Assembly (NCBI GenBank): GCA_963575745.1 | Contig: CAUYUJ010022559.1 | Span: forward strand, 221,699 to 285,698 | Length of the DNA: 64,000 nt | Reading direction: 5' to 3' | Source of the DNA: Prorocentrum cordatum | Lineage: Eukaryota; Sar; Dinophyceae; Prorocentrales; Prorocentraceae | In this document: piece by piece, positions 39,186-48,559 of the stretch | Layout of the letters: every line of letters begins with the position of its first letter | Numbering within the stretch: position 1 is the stretch's first letter | The notes under the pieces: generated by a model | Seen by the model: the letters and a program-made list of their open reading frames with translations, nothing else | What the model was told of the DNA's origin: nothing | Databases searched by the model: none | Position numbers and translations under genes: made by a program

Positions 39186-39904
39186 CGTAAGAGTGACCCT
39201 TCGCCGGAGTGACCTTTGGTGCTGGCCCAAAGGGGGTCGGGTGATTCTTCTTGTGGAGTAAGCTTGACCTCGCGTCGGCACCCGCATCGCGTGATTACGC
39301 TCGCATCTGAGCGCGCCAGGTTCGGGCCCATCCCTTGCAATCGACAGCAACGCATACGCGTCGCACGTCGCACCCTACAGGTTGCATGTGTTACCCGAGA
39401 GGGAGCCTGTCGACCAGACGGCGCGTTTTCCGGCCCAGGACCAGTCTCGAGTCCCAGCCCAAATCCCCAAATTTGTGGCTTGAATATCTGCGGATATCTT
39501 TGGATGTACATTTATCTTTGAATATGCTTGAATATGCTTTTTCGAACCAATGGGGACCTTTACTAACATAAGTTACCAGAGGATATTCGAGCTTATTCCA
39601 GGCTCTCTGGCCATGACGCCGGGCCTGGTCAGATGTCATCGCGTATGCAGCCCTGCAGTGCCAGACCTCATCGCGGTGGCCCCCGGCAACGTCTCGCAGC
39701 GCCTTCGAAGTGCAATTCGGGGCGCCCGAATTCAATCGGCGGAATTCCGCGGTTGCCCGCTGGCGCAAAACAGCTTTCGACTGGCGCCCCGCCGATTGTT
39801 GATGCGGCGCGGCAGCGCCGGCTTGAGCGATTGCGTTGGGCCCCCACGGGCGCCCTTGAAGCCGCGCACCAAAGGTCACTTTAGCCTAGGGTCATTCCTA
39901 CGTG
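39186..39904. mobile_element. DNA element, family P, long copy (~0.7 kb)
   Basis: Left end CGTAAGAGTGACCCTTCGCC followed by 'ggagtgacctttggtgctggcc'. The right end is its inverted relative: 'gaagccgcgcaccaaaggtcactttagcctagggtcattcctacg'. Arms are about 40 bp. The ~640-bp interior includes an AT-rich part ('tttgaatatgcttgaatatgc', 39515-39540) and 'gcgcccgaattcaatcggcggaattcc'. No transposase domain is visible, so it looks like an internally deleted, non-autonomous copy. The 4444-4614 element is a shorter relative. Confidence 0.65.
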
Positions 39905-40400
39905 TAGGCGAAAATAGAGGACAAAGCTTTGGGACTGAGGATTTTCCAGATCGGCTCTATACATGCATGCATACATAGACCCGACGCCGCTCAGACAGCC
40001 TTTCGAGGAAGATAACTCGATCCAGAGCGTTCAGGAACGCTCTCAAAGCGTTCCAGAGCGATCTGAGACGGCTTCGGCACTGGATGCATCCTCCAGGCGC
40101 GTCCCGCCTTCGCATTAGTCGTGGCGTAGGGATGTGGGGCTCTCCGACAGCCTTTCGCCGTTTTACGAAACAGCCCTCGACGAAGCATCCAACGCGCGAG
40201 CCGGAGCTATATACATAGGCCTGCATAGAACATGTGCTGCAAATCCCACCACCGAGCACATGCAGCTGTGTTGGCCTTGTATTGTGTTGTCCCCTGGGAA
40301 CTGGTGACATTCCAGCACGTTGTTTCATATTGGGCAGCTTGTTCGATGTTTCCAGGTCCGAACAGGACGTGCCAAGGCAAGTGTTTTGGAAGTTTTTGAC
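39905..40400. other. Intergenic with small palindromes
   Basis: 'catgcatgcata' at 39962, and 'gagcgttcaggaacgctctcaaagcgttccagagcg' at about 40025-40062, a compact stem-forming motif. 'acagcctttcg' occurs at 39998 and 40150. No gene. Confidence 0.4.
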
Positions 40401-40701
40401 TTCTGGGATTCTGGGGCACTTGCGAGGCATCAGGATACGACTCAGGATGAACAGACTGTCGGGAGGAGGGGGGCGAGACCTCATTTCGTCCTAGGTCAGG
40501 GAAGATCATATGTGAGGACGACTCAGATTTCCGACGCCGTTATCTCTTCCAGCCCAGCGTTTTTCTTATATTTCGGAGGCCCGCTTTGGCTTGCAGGGCG
40601 ATGGAAAAAAAAAACACATGCAGCCAAGACGTTCGTATGCGGACCTCCTGGGGTCAGAGAGGGCTCTGGTCTTCGGGTTTCTCCCAAGGTGTGGGTCGGG
40701 A

Positions 40702-40877
40702 AGCCTAGTCTTAAGTCGGGCCTGTCCCTCTACAGGGGGAATATTCAAAACTAGTCAAAAAATAGTCTGGGGACGAGGTGTTGAGCATGTTTATTTATTT
40801 TTGATAATTTTGGGCGTGTTTGCAAGTCTGCGTCCAAAATCCCCCTGTAGGGGGACATGCCCGACCTGAGCCTAGTC
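40702..40877. mobile_element. MITE family 1, copy with 9-bp target duplication
   Basis: Element 40711-40868 (158 bp) between AGCCTAGTC (40702-40710) and AGCCTAGTC (40869-40877). Terminal inverted repeats of about 30 bp with three mismatches: TTAAGTCGGGCCTGTCCCTC.. left, ..GGGGGACATGCCCGACCTG right. The interior, with AATATTCAAAACTAGTCAAAAAATAG, is AT-rich. It is the best-preserved copy of the family, and the perfect duplication suggests relatively recent insertion. Confidence 0.85.
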
Positions 40878-41040
40878 GTGGCCGAGGCTCGCCGAGGCCA
40901 GCACATCCTTTCGTTCCTTCTTCGGCGTGTCCCATGGCACTCAGCACGAGGACTGCATGGGCAGGACACGCTGGCATCGGGGAGAGCACCGTGCAGGGAG
41001 CCAGGGTCGAGCCGAGCGAAAGGGGGGGATAGGGAAACGG

Positions 41041-41180
41041 GGGGTTACGAAATCTGCTGCATGCAGCTGGTTTCGGCCCCGCCGCCGGGCCGATTCCTCG
41101 ATACATGGGCGCCCCTCGGCGCCGGGAGGCGCTGGGAAAATCAGCTACGTGAGCTGATTCTCTACCCTACCCTTTGCTAT
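41041..41180 (+). repeat. Dispersed repeat family G, copy 1
   Basis: About 140 bp close to 46718-46862: 'gggttacgaaatctgctgc', 'ggtttcggcccc', 'cctcgatac.tgggcgcc', 'ggcgc.gggaaaatcagct', 'gtgagctgattctc'. Contains the palindrome AGCTACGTGAGCT and inverted 'ggcgccgggaggcgc'. About 85-90% identical. Non-coding. Confidence 0.7.
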
Positions 41181-42392
41181 CCCCTCCTGTCGTCCCCCCC
41201 CGACAGGGGCTCCGCTTTGACCCTTGGTTTTCCGGACATGGCTCGGCTATCCAGCGGCCCTTCGGGACGATCTTGGCGCCCCCCGAACGGTCTCTGCGAG
41301 GCGCAGCCGCCGGAGAGCAATCCCGGGGCTGGAAAGTCGCCGTGGACCGACGAAAACGCTCGAAAACCTCGAACCTTGAAAACCTCGAACCTCGAACGGG
41401 GCGAGCACCGTGAAGGGAACTGGGGGCCCCACAAGATGGGAGAGCAAAGCCCGACGCCAGAGCGGCACGGGCGCTGGCGCGCCGGCCTGCACTCCCACAC
41501 CGCGCCCCCGGAGGCCACCTTTTCGAGGCTGTGGGCCTGGAGGCGGCCGCCACAGAATTTGTCCGCCGCCCCTCCCGTCCGCTCGGGCCGAATGCCCATC
41601 GGAGGAGGGAGAAGCGTCGCCACCGCCACCACCCTGACATCCTCTCGTTGTGTGTGTGTGTGTGCAAAATCTCGACGGAGCATTTTCGAAATTTGTTGGC
41701 TTCCCGGGGCCCCCAGCGGGCCCGGGCCCGTGAAAACGATTCGGAAGGAAGAGCTGGCCCCAGGGCCCCGGGGAAGAGGTCCAGACCTCTTGGGCTCCTT
41801 GGGGCCACGCCGCGAAAAAAGTTACAATCCCAGATGTCTCGGGCGCCACGGCCACCAGCAGGCAGCGAGAAGGGCGTGCTTCCGCGAGCTGGAGCTGTTC
41901 GAGATGTCTCCGGGCGGGCGCCGCGGCACATCGGCGCCGTACCACCGGCGAGTGGCCCCAGCTCCCGTGCGTGCCCCCCTGACCTCGGTGTTGGCGGTGT
42001 CGTGCCCCCCCTGCTCCCAGCCCAGACCCCGCCGCGCTGGGAACAAACACCCCGACGGACGGCTTTGGGCTGCTTCGGGACGGAGGCTGGGCGCGCGCCG
42101 TGTTTTTTGTCCGCGCCCCGCTGCCGCGGCGGAGCCTCCAGGGCCAACGAGCTGCACGGGAGACTGGAGGAATCCCCTGGCCACCGCCGCGGGCAGTGGG
42201 AGGCATGGGCACGCAGGCCATCCGTCCTGGCATCCGGCCTCTTGGGAGGACCACGGCGCCGCGGAGATCCGCCCGACCAGAGATCCTCGACCCCATCGTG
42301 CGCGTGTGACCGTGGACTCGGCCCCGCGCCCACTGCCAGTGTGATGCAGCTCTGGCTGGCCGCCTCGGCCGCTCCACGGCGAGACACCTCGG
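41181..42392. other. Very GC-rich intergenic DNA
   Basis: Frames of up to 617 codons on both strands overlap each other here without any domain. (GT)n at 41649-41664. A degraded family A copy at 41700-41800 ('gaaaacgattcggaaggaagagctggcc', 'gaggtccagacctc'). Confidence 0.45.
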
Positions 42393-42533
42393 CCACATGC
42401 GAACCCTACCCCTATCCCCCACGATTTCTGGGGTGGGAGGGTGGGGTTCACTTTGTTCGAAAGCTCCCGAGCGAAGTGAGCCCCACCCTCCCCCTCAGAA
42501 ATCGTGGGGGGTATGGGGTAGGGTTCGCATGTG
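42393..42533. mobile_element. Near-perfect foldback with ~67-bp arms
   Basis: Left arm CCACATGCGAACCCTACCCC..'cacgatttctgggg', right arm 'cagaaatcgtgggggg'..GGGGTAGGGTTCGCATGTGG. Arms are over 90% identical and meet at 'gttcgaaagctcccgagcgaa' with practically no loop. 141 bp in all. The outer 'gcgaaccctacc' motif is shared with family N (54490-54650). A recently formed or actively maintained palindrome. Confidence 0.85.
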
Positions 42534-43490
42534 GGCCCCTCACCTCGCCCTGCGAGTGCCCTCTGCTCCCCCCTTTTTGCTCCCTCCCGCGGCCGCCCGC
42601 CCGTGCCCTCCTCCCCCGCTTCCATGCTGCCGGGCACTTGGCGCCTGCCGTCTCCCCGGCCCGCTCGAGCGCGCGCGCGCACGGCCTCTGCCGCGCCGCG
42701 ACGGAGCAAAGTATGCGTGCGTGGGCGGGGCAGCACCCTGCCGCGCGCAGCCTCTCCCCACCCGGCCTCCGCCCGTCCCCTCCCCCCTCGCGCCGCAAGC
42801 GTCTCCGCCCGTGCCCGGCGCGTCCCGCCCGCAGCTCGAGGGTCCGAGGCGCCGCCGGCCACAAAGCTATACGCGAGGGTGCTCGCCGCAGCCTCGGTCG
42901 GTTTCTGCGGTGTGGGGGTTCCCGGAGGACAGAGCAAGGGAATCGAGATGAGCTGTCCGAGAGCTCCGCGAGGGGGGCGCCGGGGGCGGCGCCGGAGGCC
43001 CCTCCAGGGTGGCCCAGCGCCGATGCAAGACATCCGCGCGGAGCTCAGACAGCTTATGGCCATGCAGCCTTCAGGAAGGGGAAAGCACACAGGCACAAAC
43101 AATCGTCGATTCCTCGGAAGAGATGGAAGATGTGGGACATGGGGGGGGAAGACGGACGTCCAGAAGATATGGAGAAGTATAGGGGTGATCCTGGGAGTGT
43201 TGCCCCTTCCCATTTTCTTCCTCCGGGATGCTGTCGTCGGTGCCGTGGGGGAGCGCGCCGATGTCGGCCAGATCTCGGACCCCGAAGGGCCCAAACACCC
43301 TCGTTAAAACTGCTCGCCGCCTTCGCCCCTTTTCGAAAGCGTGGGCTCCCGGGTGCGCGCGTGTTTCCTAAGATTTCGTCCTGAAATTCTTTCCGCGGTG
43401 AGTGCCCTCCTCCCCCCCATGTCCTTCCCAGACCCCCTCGAGTCATGGAAAAAACCGGTGACGTACCCAACCCTTTCTAGACACATGGCG
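42534..43490. other. Intergenic with family E and D copies
   Basis: 42945-43060 is a family E foldback ('gagctccgcgaggggggcgc', 'gcccagcgccgatgcaagac', 'atccgcgcggagctc'). 43075-43195 is a family D copy ('gggaaagcacacaggcacaa', 'cgtcgattcctcggaag', 'tatggagaagtatagg'). The rest is GC-rich without a gene. Confidence 0.5.
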
Positions 43491-43785
43491 ATATGTATAC
43501 ATATAAATATATACATATATACATAGATAGGACCGCCCACTGCAAACAAACATGTTGACGGACCCGCAGTGCGAATGAGCTCCCAGAAGTACGCAAGGGA
43601 GCGTACAGGAATAATCAAGATGGAGACGGATATAGGATCATACAGAGGGGTGCGAAATGTTCAATAACAGCAGCAGCAGCGCCGATTACGATTTATGCGG
43701 GGGAAAACAGCGCCATGCGCTCTCTCTCTCTCTCTCTCTATCTCTCCCTCTCTCTCTATATATATTTACATATAGAAATAGATAG
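43490..43785. repeat. AT-rich stretch with (TA)n and (CT)n
   Basis: 43494-43530 alternates 'atatgtatacatataaat' motifs. 43714-43760 is (CT)n, then 'tatatatatttacatatag'. Likely a local melting site, no gene. Confidence 0.8.
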
Positions 43786-43949
43786 CAGAACAGCGCGTCG
43801 CGCTGAGCGAGGCAAGCGCGCGGGGTGGCATGGCGGGCCAGAAGCTGAGGATGGGAGGCCACGCGGACAAACAACAGCGCCACCCGCTGCGTGGCGCAGC
43901 GGCTCCCTGCGAGCTGCGATGCGACAGCGCCGAGCGTTGCGTGACGGGA

Positions 43950-46120
43950 GAGCGACGTGAGGTCCCAACTGGATCCCCGTACATCTCGACTCCGCGCGAC
44001 TCCCAGGAGCCCACGAAAGTAGCGACAGTTGTGCACTTCGCAGCCCCCTCGGGGAGCCGCGGGGTCCCAACTGCGTCTGCGTACCACTCCATTCCGCGCG
44101 ACTTCCCAGGAGCCAGCGCAAGTGGCGACAGTTGCCCACTTCGCAGCCTCCACGGAGCCGCAAGATCCCAAATGGGTCCGCGCACCACTCCATTCCGCGG
44201 GACCTCCCAGGAGCCCACGACCGTGGCGACGGTCGCGCACTTCGCAGCCCCCCCACGGAGCCGCGAGGTCCCAAGAGGATCCGCGCACCATTCTACTCCG
44301 CTGGACCTCCCAGGAGCCGACGAAACAGGCAATTGGCACCACCCCCACGGAGCCGCGAGGTCCCAGTTGGGTCCGCGGGCCACCCCGCCCCGCACGACTT
44401 CCCAAGAGCACGAACGTGGCGACGATTGCGCACGACGCAGCTCCTTACGGAACCGCGCGGTCCCGATTGAGTGTGCGTACCAAGTCCACCCCGCGCGACT
44501 TCCCAAAAGTTGCGCAATTTGCCTCCGCGCAGGAAGCCGCGAGTTTTCAAGTGGGTCTGCGTGCCACTCCTTTCCGATGTACCTCCCAGGAGCCCACAAA
44601 CGTGGTGACGATTGCGCACGACGCAGCCCCGCAGGGAGCCGCGAGGTCCCGATTGTGTCTTGCGTGCCACTCTATTCCACTGGACCCCCCAGGACTTCAC
44701 ACAGGTGACGGTAGCTGCGCACTTCGCAGCTCCGCAGGGAACCGCGAGGTCCCACGTGGGCCTGCGTACCACTCCACTCCGTTGGGCCCCCCAGGGGGGC
44801 CACGACACTAGCAACAGTTTCGCAGTTCGCAGCCACGCAGGGAGCCGCGGATCCCAACTGGGTCCGCGTACCATTCCATCCCGTTGGACCCCCCAGGGGC
44901 CCACGAAAGTCGCCACCGTTGCGCATTTCGCGGCCACGCAGGGAGCTGCGAGGACCCAAAGTGGTTCACGTACCATTTCATTCCGCTGGACCCCCAGGAG
45001 CCCGCGACAGTGGCGACAGTTGCGCACTTCGCAGCTCCGCAGGGAGCCACGAGGTCCCAAATGGGTCTCGCGTACCGCTTCATTCCGCTGGACATCCCAT
45101 GAGCCCGCGAAAGTGGCGACAGTTGCGCGCTTCGCAGCTACGCAAGGAGCCGCGAGGTCCCAACTGGGTCCGCGTGCCAGCCCATCCCGCAGGACATCCC
45201 AGGTGCCTACGAAAGAGGCGACAGTGGGCAGTTCGCAGCCACAGGGAGCTGTGGGGTCCCAACCGGGTACGCGTGCCACTCCACCCCGCTGGACCTCCCA
45301 GGAGGCTCCGAACTTGGCAACAGTTCCGCACTTCGCAGCCACGCAGGAAGCTGCAAGGTCGCAACTGGGTCCGCGTACCACTCCATTCCGCTGAACATCC
45401 CAGGAGCCTACGAAAGTGGCAACAATTTCGCAGCCTCCCAGGGAGCCGCGAGGTCCCAACTAGGTCTGCGTACCACTCCACTCCGCTGGACGTCCCAGGA
45501 GCCCGCGAAAGTTGTGACAGTTGCGCAAGGTCCCAACTGGGTCCGCGTACCACTCCACTCCGCTGGACCTCCCAGGGGCCCACGACAGTGGCGCCAGAAC
45601 CGTACTTCACAGCCTCTCAGGGAGCTGCGAGGTCCCAACTAGGTCTTGCGTGCCACTCCACTCCGCTGGACACCTAGGTGCCCACGAAAGTGGCGACAGT
45701 TGCGCAACTCGCAGCAACGCAGAGAGCCGCGAGGTCCCAACTGGGTCCGCGTGCCACTCCACCCCCTGGACCTCCTAGGAGTCACCGAAGTGGCAACAAT
45801 TTCGCACTTCGCAGCCCCCTCGGGGAGCCGCGAGGTCCCAACTAGGTCTGCGTACCACTCCACTCCGCTGGACATCCCAGGAGCCCGCAAAACTTGTGAC
45901 AGTTGCGCAATCCGCAGCCACGCAGGGAGCCGCAAGGTCCCAACTGGGTCCGCGTGCCACTCCACTCCGCTGGACCTCCCAGGGGCCCACGAGAGTGGCG
46001 CCCGTTCCGCACTTCGCAACCCCCTCAGGGAGCCGCGGGGCCTCCCAGAAGCGCTGGGCCTCCCAGAAGCTCACGAAGTGGCGACAGTTGCGCACTTCGC
46101 AGACACCCAAGGAGCAGCGC
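43950..46120 (+). repeat. Satellite H, ~100-bp units, about 21 copies
   Basis: Tandem array with period about 93-105 bp (landmark 'ccgcgaggtcccaactgggt' near 43955, 44057, 44157, 44262 and on). Each unit has 'gcgtaccactccactccgct', 'ggacctcccaggagcccac', 'gaaagtggcgacagttgcgc' and 'acttcgcagccacgcaggga'. Some units lack an internal part (for example near 45520, 'gttgcgcaaggtcccaac'). A 102-bp unit is 34 codons, so one frame stays open over several units, but indels and stops break it. Not a protein. Confidence 0.9.
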
Positions 46121-46204
46121 AGGAGAAGACAGGAGGGCGGAGGAGGGAGGAGAAGGAGAGGGAGACTCAACCACAGTGCTCTATTCGTTTTCGCCATTTT
46201 CGAT

Positions 46205-46310
46205 GTTTGGGGCGGCCTCCGTCAAACAACGACTCAGGATGAAAAGCCCGGCCGTGGGGACGGGGTCGAGACCTTTTGGGTGTCGCATGACGTCGGCGGT
46301 CCCGTTTCGC
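46205..46310 (+). mobile_element. Foldback family A copy
   Basis: 'cgtcaaacaacgactcaggatgaaaagcccgg', 'ggggtcgagaccttttggg', end near 'catgacgtcggcgg'. Confidence 0.6.
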
Positions 46311-46346
46311 AGCCGCCCCTCAAGCCTGCTGTTTCTCTTGCAATTT

Positions 46347-46530
46347 GGAGGACGATCAATGGAGAGGAAGCATGCTGCCAAATACTTCCCAGGTGTCTAA
46401 AACATGTGTTACACATGCTTGAACCATGTAAAGCCATGTCAAAACATGTTTAGAACATTTTCCCGACATTTTAAATCCATGCGAAAGTCAATGATAGGAC
46501 TCTCAGGGTGCCCATCGTCGTGGCACCCGC
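46347..46530 (+). repeat. Dispersed repeat family O, copy 2
   Basis: Same blocks as 5153-5350, with repeated 'aacatgt' motifs (46402-46455) and 'caatgataggactctcagggtgcccatcg'. Directly follows a family A copy, whereas the 5153 copy is followed by one at 5575. Confidence 0.6.
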
Positions 46531-46717
46531 AACTCCTGCAGCCAGACAGTTCGTATGCGGAGCGCCCCCCCAGCTGCCGGAGCGCGCGTGCGGCCTGCCT
46601 CTGCCGCGCTGCGGCCGCGCATCCCCTCGGAGCTGGAGCGATCCGAGAGGGCCCCACTGCTCGAGGCCCAGAATCCCATCGGGCCGGACGACAGGCGGGG
46701 GGGATGGGGACAAGGGG

Positions 46718-46862
46718 GGGTTACGAAATCTGCTGCCTGCAGTTGGTTTCGGCCCCATCGAGGGGCCCGTTCCTCGATACCTGGGCGCCTCCCGGCGCTG
46801 GGAGGCGCCGGGAAAATCAGCTGCGTGAGCTGATTCTCAACCCCTCCCTTTTCTATCCCCCC
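46718..46862 (+). repeat. Dispersed repeat family G, copy 2
   Basis: See 41041-41180. Same orientation; ends 'gagctgattctcaacccctccc'. Confidence 0.7.
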
Positions 46863-46904
46863 CTTTCGCCCGGCCCGATCCCACTGCTCGAGGCCCAAAC
46901 TCCT

Positions 46905-47090
46905 AGACCCGCTCGCGTCGTGGAATAGCAAGGCGGAAGGTTGTCTGCTGTTTTCGGCCTCTGGGGGCCCTCACCGGGCTTCGGGACCGTCAAAGAATAA
47001 GTCGGGAGAAGAATCTGGTCCCTGGGAATGGGTCGAGATCCCTGGGTGTCGACGTCGTGCAAAAATCATGACGTCGGGGGTCTGGGTTGC
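46905..47090 (+). mobile_element. Foldback family A, reference copy (~175 bp)
   Basis: Starts 'cgctcgcgtcgtggaa' (46909) and ends 'aaatcatgacgtcgggggtc' (about 47085). Core in order: 'ttttcggcctctgggggccctc', 'ccgggcttcgggaccgtcaa', 'gtcgggagaagaatctggtcc', 'ctgggaatgggtcgagatcc'. Because both termini are present it defines the family. It has no coding capacity. Confidence 0.7.
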
Positions 47091-47339
47091 CCGAGGCTCG
47101 AAACTCAGACGACCCTGGTGTTTTGAGCCGCCAGCCCCTTGAGCTCTCAACCCCTTCGCCGTCCATCGTGGGCGAAAAGCATGTGTCGGCGCGCCGTTTG
47201 TTCCGACGCGCGGCCTTCCGTCTTTGAGAGGGCGCTTCGACCACCAGAGCAAATTCCACCTCAGACGAAGGATTGCCCTTGGTTTGCCGCGGTGCAGGCT
47301 TCGCCTACATCGGCGTGCTTAGGATCTAGAACAAACGAC

Positions 47340-47520
47340 GCGGCGACATATCCATATCCACGTCTTCGCGGGCCAGGCCCCTGGGCCGCGACCCCGCGGA
47401 TTCGATGCATTTCTGTCGCGGATGCTTCGCGCGGAACGTATCCGTGCGACTTCGTATCCGCGGGATCGTGCCCTGGAATCCGAATCGCGAGGTCGTGGAT
47501 GCGGATATATTCGTCAATCG
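47340..47520. repeat. Family M: inverted CGGATACGTTC / ATATCCATATCCACG segments
   Basis: Outer inverted pair 'atatccatatccacgtcttcgcggg' (47348) and 'cgcgaggtcgtggatgcggatata' (47490). Inner 'gatgcttcgcgcggaacgtatccgtgcg', which occurs inverted at 18895-18935. About 180 bp, foldback type. Confidence 0.6.
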
Positions 47521-48095
47521 TGAGTTGTTAAGCTTTTCATCCCGAGTCATTGTTTGACGGACCTCCTAGGCAAGCTAGCGGCCCCTGGACCACTCAGATT
47601 GAGAAGAACCAGTTGTTGAGGCTTCGTTCGCCAGACACCCAGTTCTCGGCCTTCGTGATCTTTGCCGCAGCGAGCGCCCAGGGGGATCCGACCCCTTCCC
47701 GGGGATCGGCTTTTCGTCCCGAGCCGTATGTTTGTCCAGGGTCAGGTGGCCCAGCATTTTGCCAACACACCGCCCGTCTATTTTTCCACACGACGCGAGG
47801 ATGCACGGGGAGGTCCAAGGGACTGGGTTCCTTGCCGTTGGCACCTCGGTGCCGGGCGTGATCAGCGTTGATACAGGGGTCCATCTGAGCTGGTATGGCT
47901 CTGCCGTCCCCTTATTCACACATCGAGCTTGCCAGACACATCTTGACCGCCCAGGGTCGCCTCCCAAGGTCGCCGGGAAGGAAAGGGGCCCCTGGGGAAT
48001 TGGCTCCTGGGCCCTGGGGGCTTCTCCCATGACCAGCCCGTCATCCCGAGTAAGTTGTTGACGGTCCTGGGGCCCTTGGAGGGTTCCAGGGGCCC
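47521..48095 (-). repeat. Three family A fragments, reverse strand
   Basis: 47529-47570 ('cttttcatcccgagtcattgtttgacgg'), 47640-47745 ('gatccgaccccttcccggggatcggcttttcgtcccgagcc') and 48032-48095 ('gtcatcccgagtaagttgttgacggtcctggggccc'). All are partial. No gene between them. Confidence 0.5.
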
Positions 48096-48555
48096 GAAAT
48101 CATCGAGCGATCTTCAGGACCCCTTTCCTCCACGACCCGCCAGGGAGGACGGAGCCAACCCGCTTGTCGTGGTTTCTCCCTCGCACTCGGATGCCGCTCT
48201 TGTTTTTTGTCGCGAGCGATCCGCAGGAGCCTCTTGGACGTTCTACAGCTCACAGTCCACCAGACGAGCACAGCAGCGCAATATCGCAGAGCACCGCGCA
48301 ACACCGCGCCCCTTCACTGACGGGAGGTACGAGGTGTTGCGCAGTGTGTGTCCCAGTCGGTTCCCAGATGCTCCTGCGCTTCACAGGGGGGGCGGCCGAG
48401 CGACGGGGGCTGCAGCAGCAGTTCGGCGGCGCGCCAAGGGGGCGGGGGCGGGGGGCGGAGCGGGCTCCGGCGGGGCGGCCTCTCAGATAGGGTGCGAGAG
48501 GCCACCCCGCGTGCACGGTCACAGACGGCGGGGATGTTGTTGTTTCTCTTCCTCG
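48096..48555. other. Intergenic, no gene recognised
   Basis: GC-rich with shadow frames. 48255-48310 has short 'agcac.gcg.aacac' motifs. Nothing further seen. Confidence 0.4.
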
Positions 48556-48559
48556 GCGA

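Noticed and set aside
40857-43384. Frames of 495 and 617 codons (+) and 490 codons (-)
   Set aside because: They overlap each other in opposite directions in extremely GC-rich DNA, cross repeats of families A, G and the 141-bp palindrome, and contain no recognisable domain.
43950-46120. Satellite H as a repeat-protein gene
   Set aside because: Unit length varies between about 93 and 105 bp and frames are broken repeatedly.
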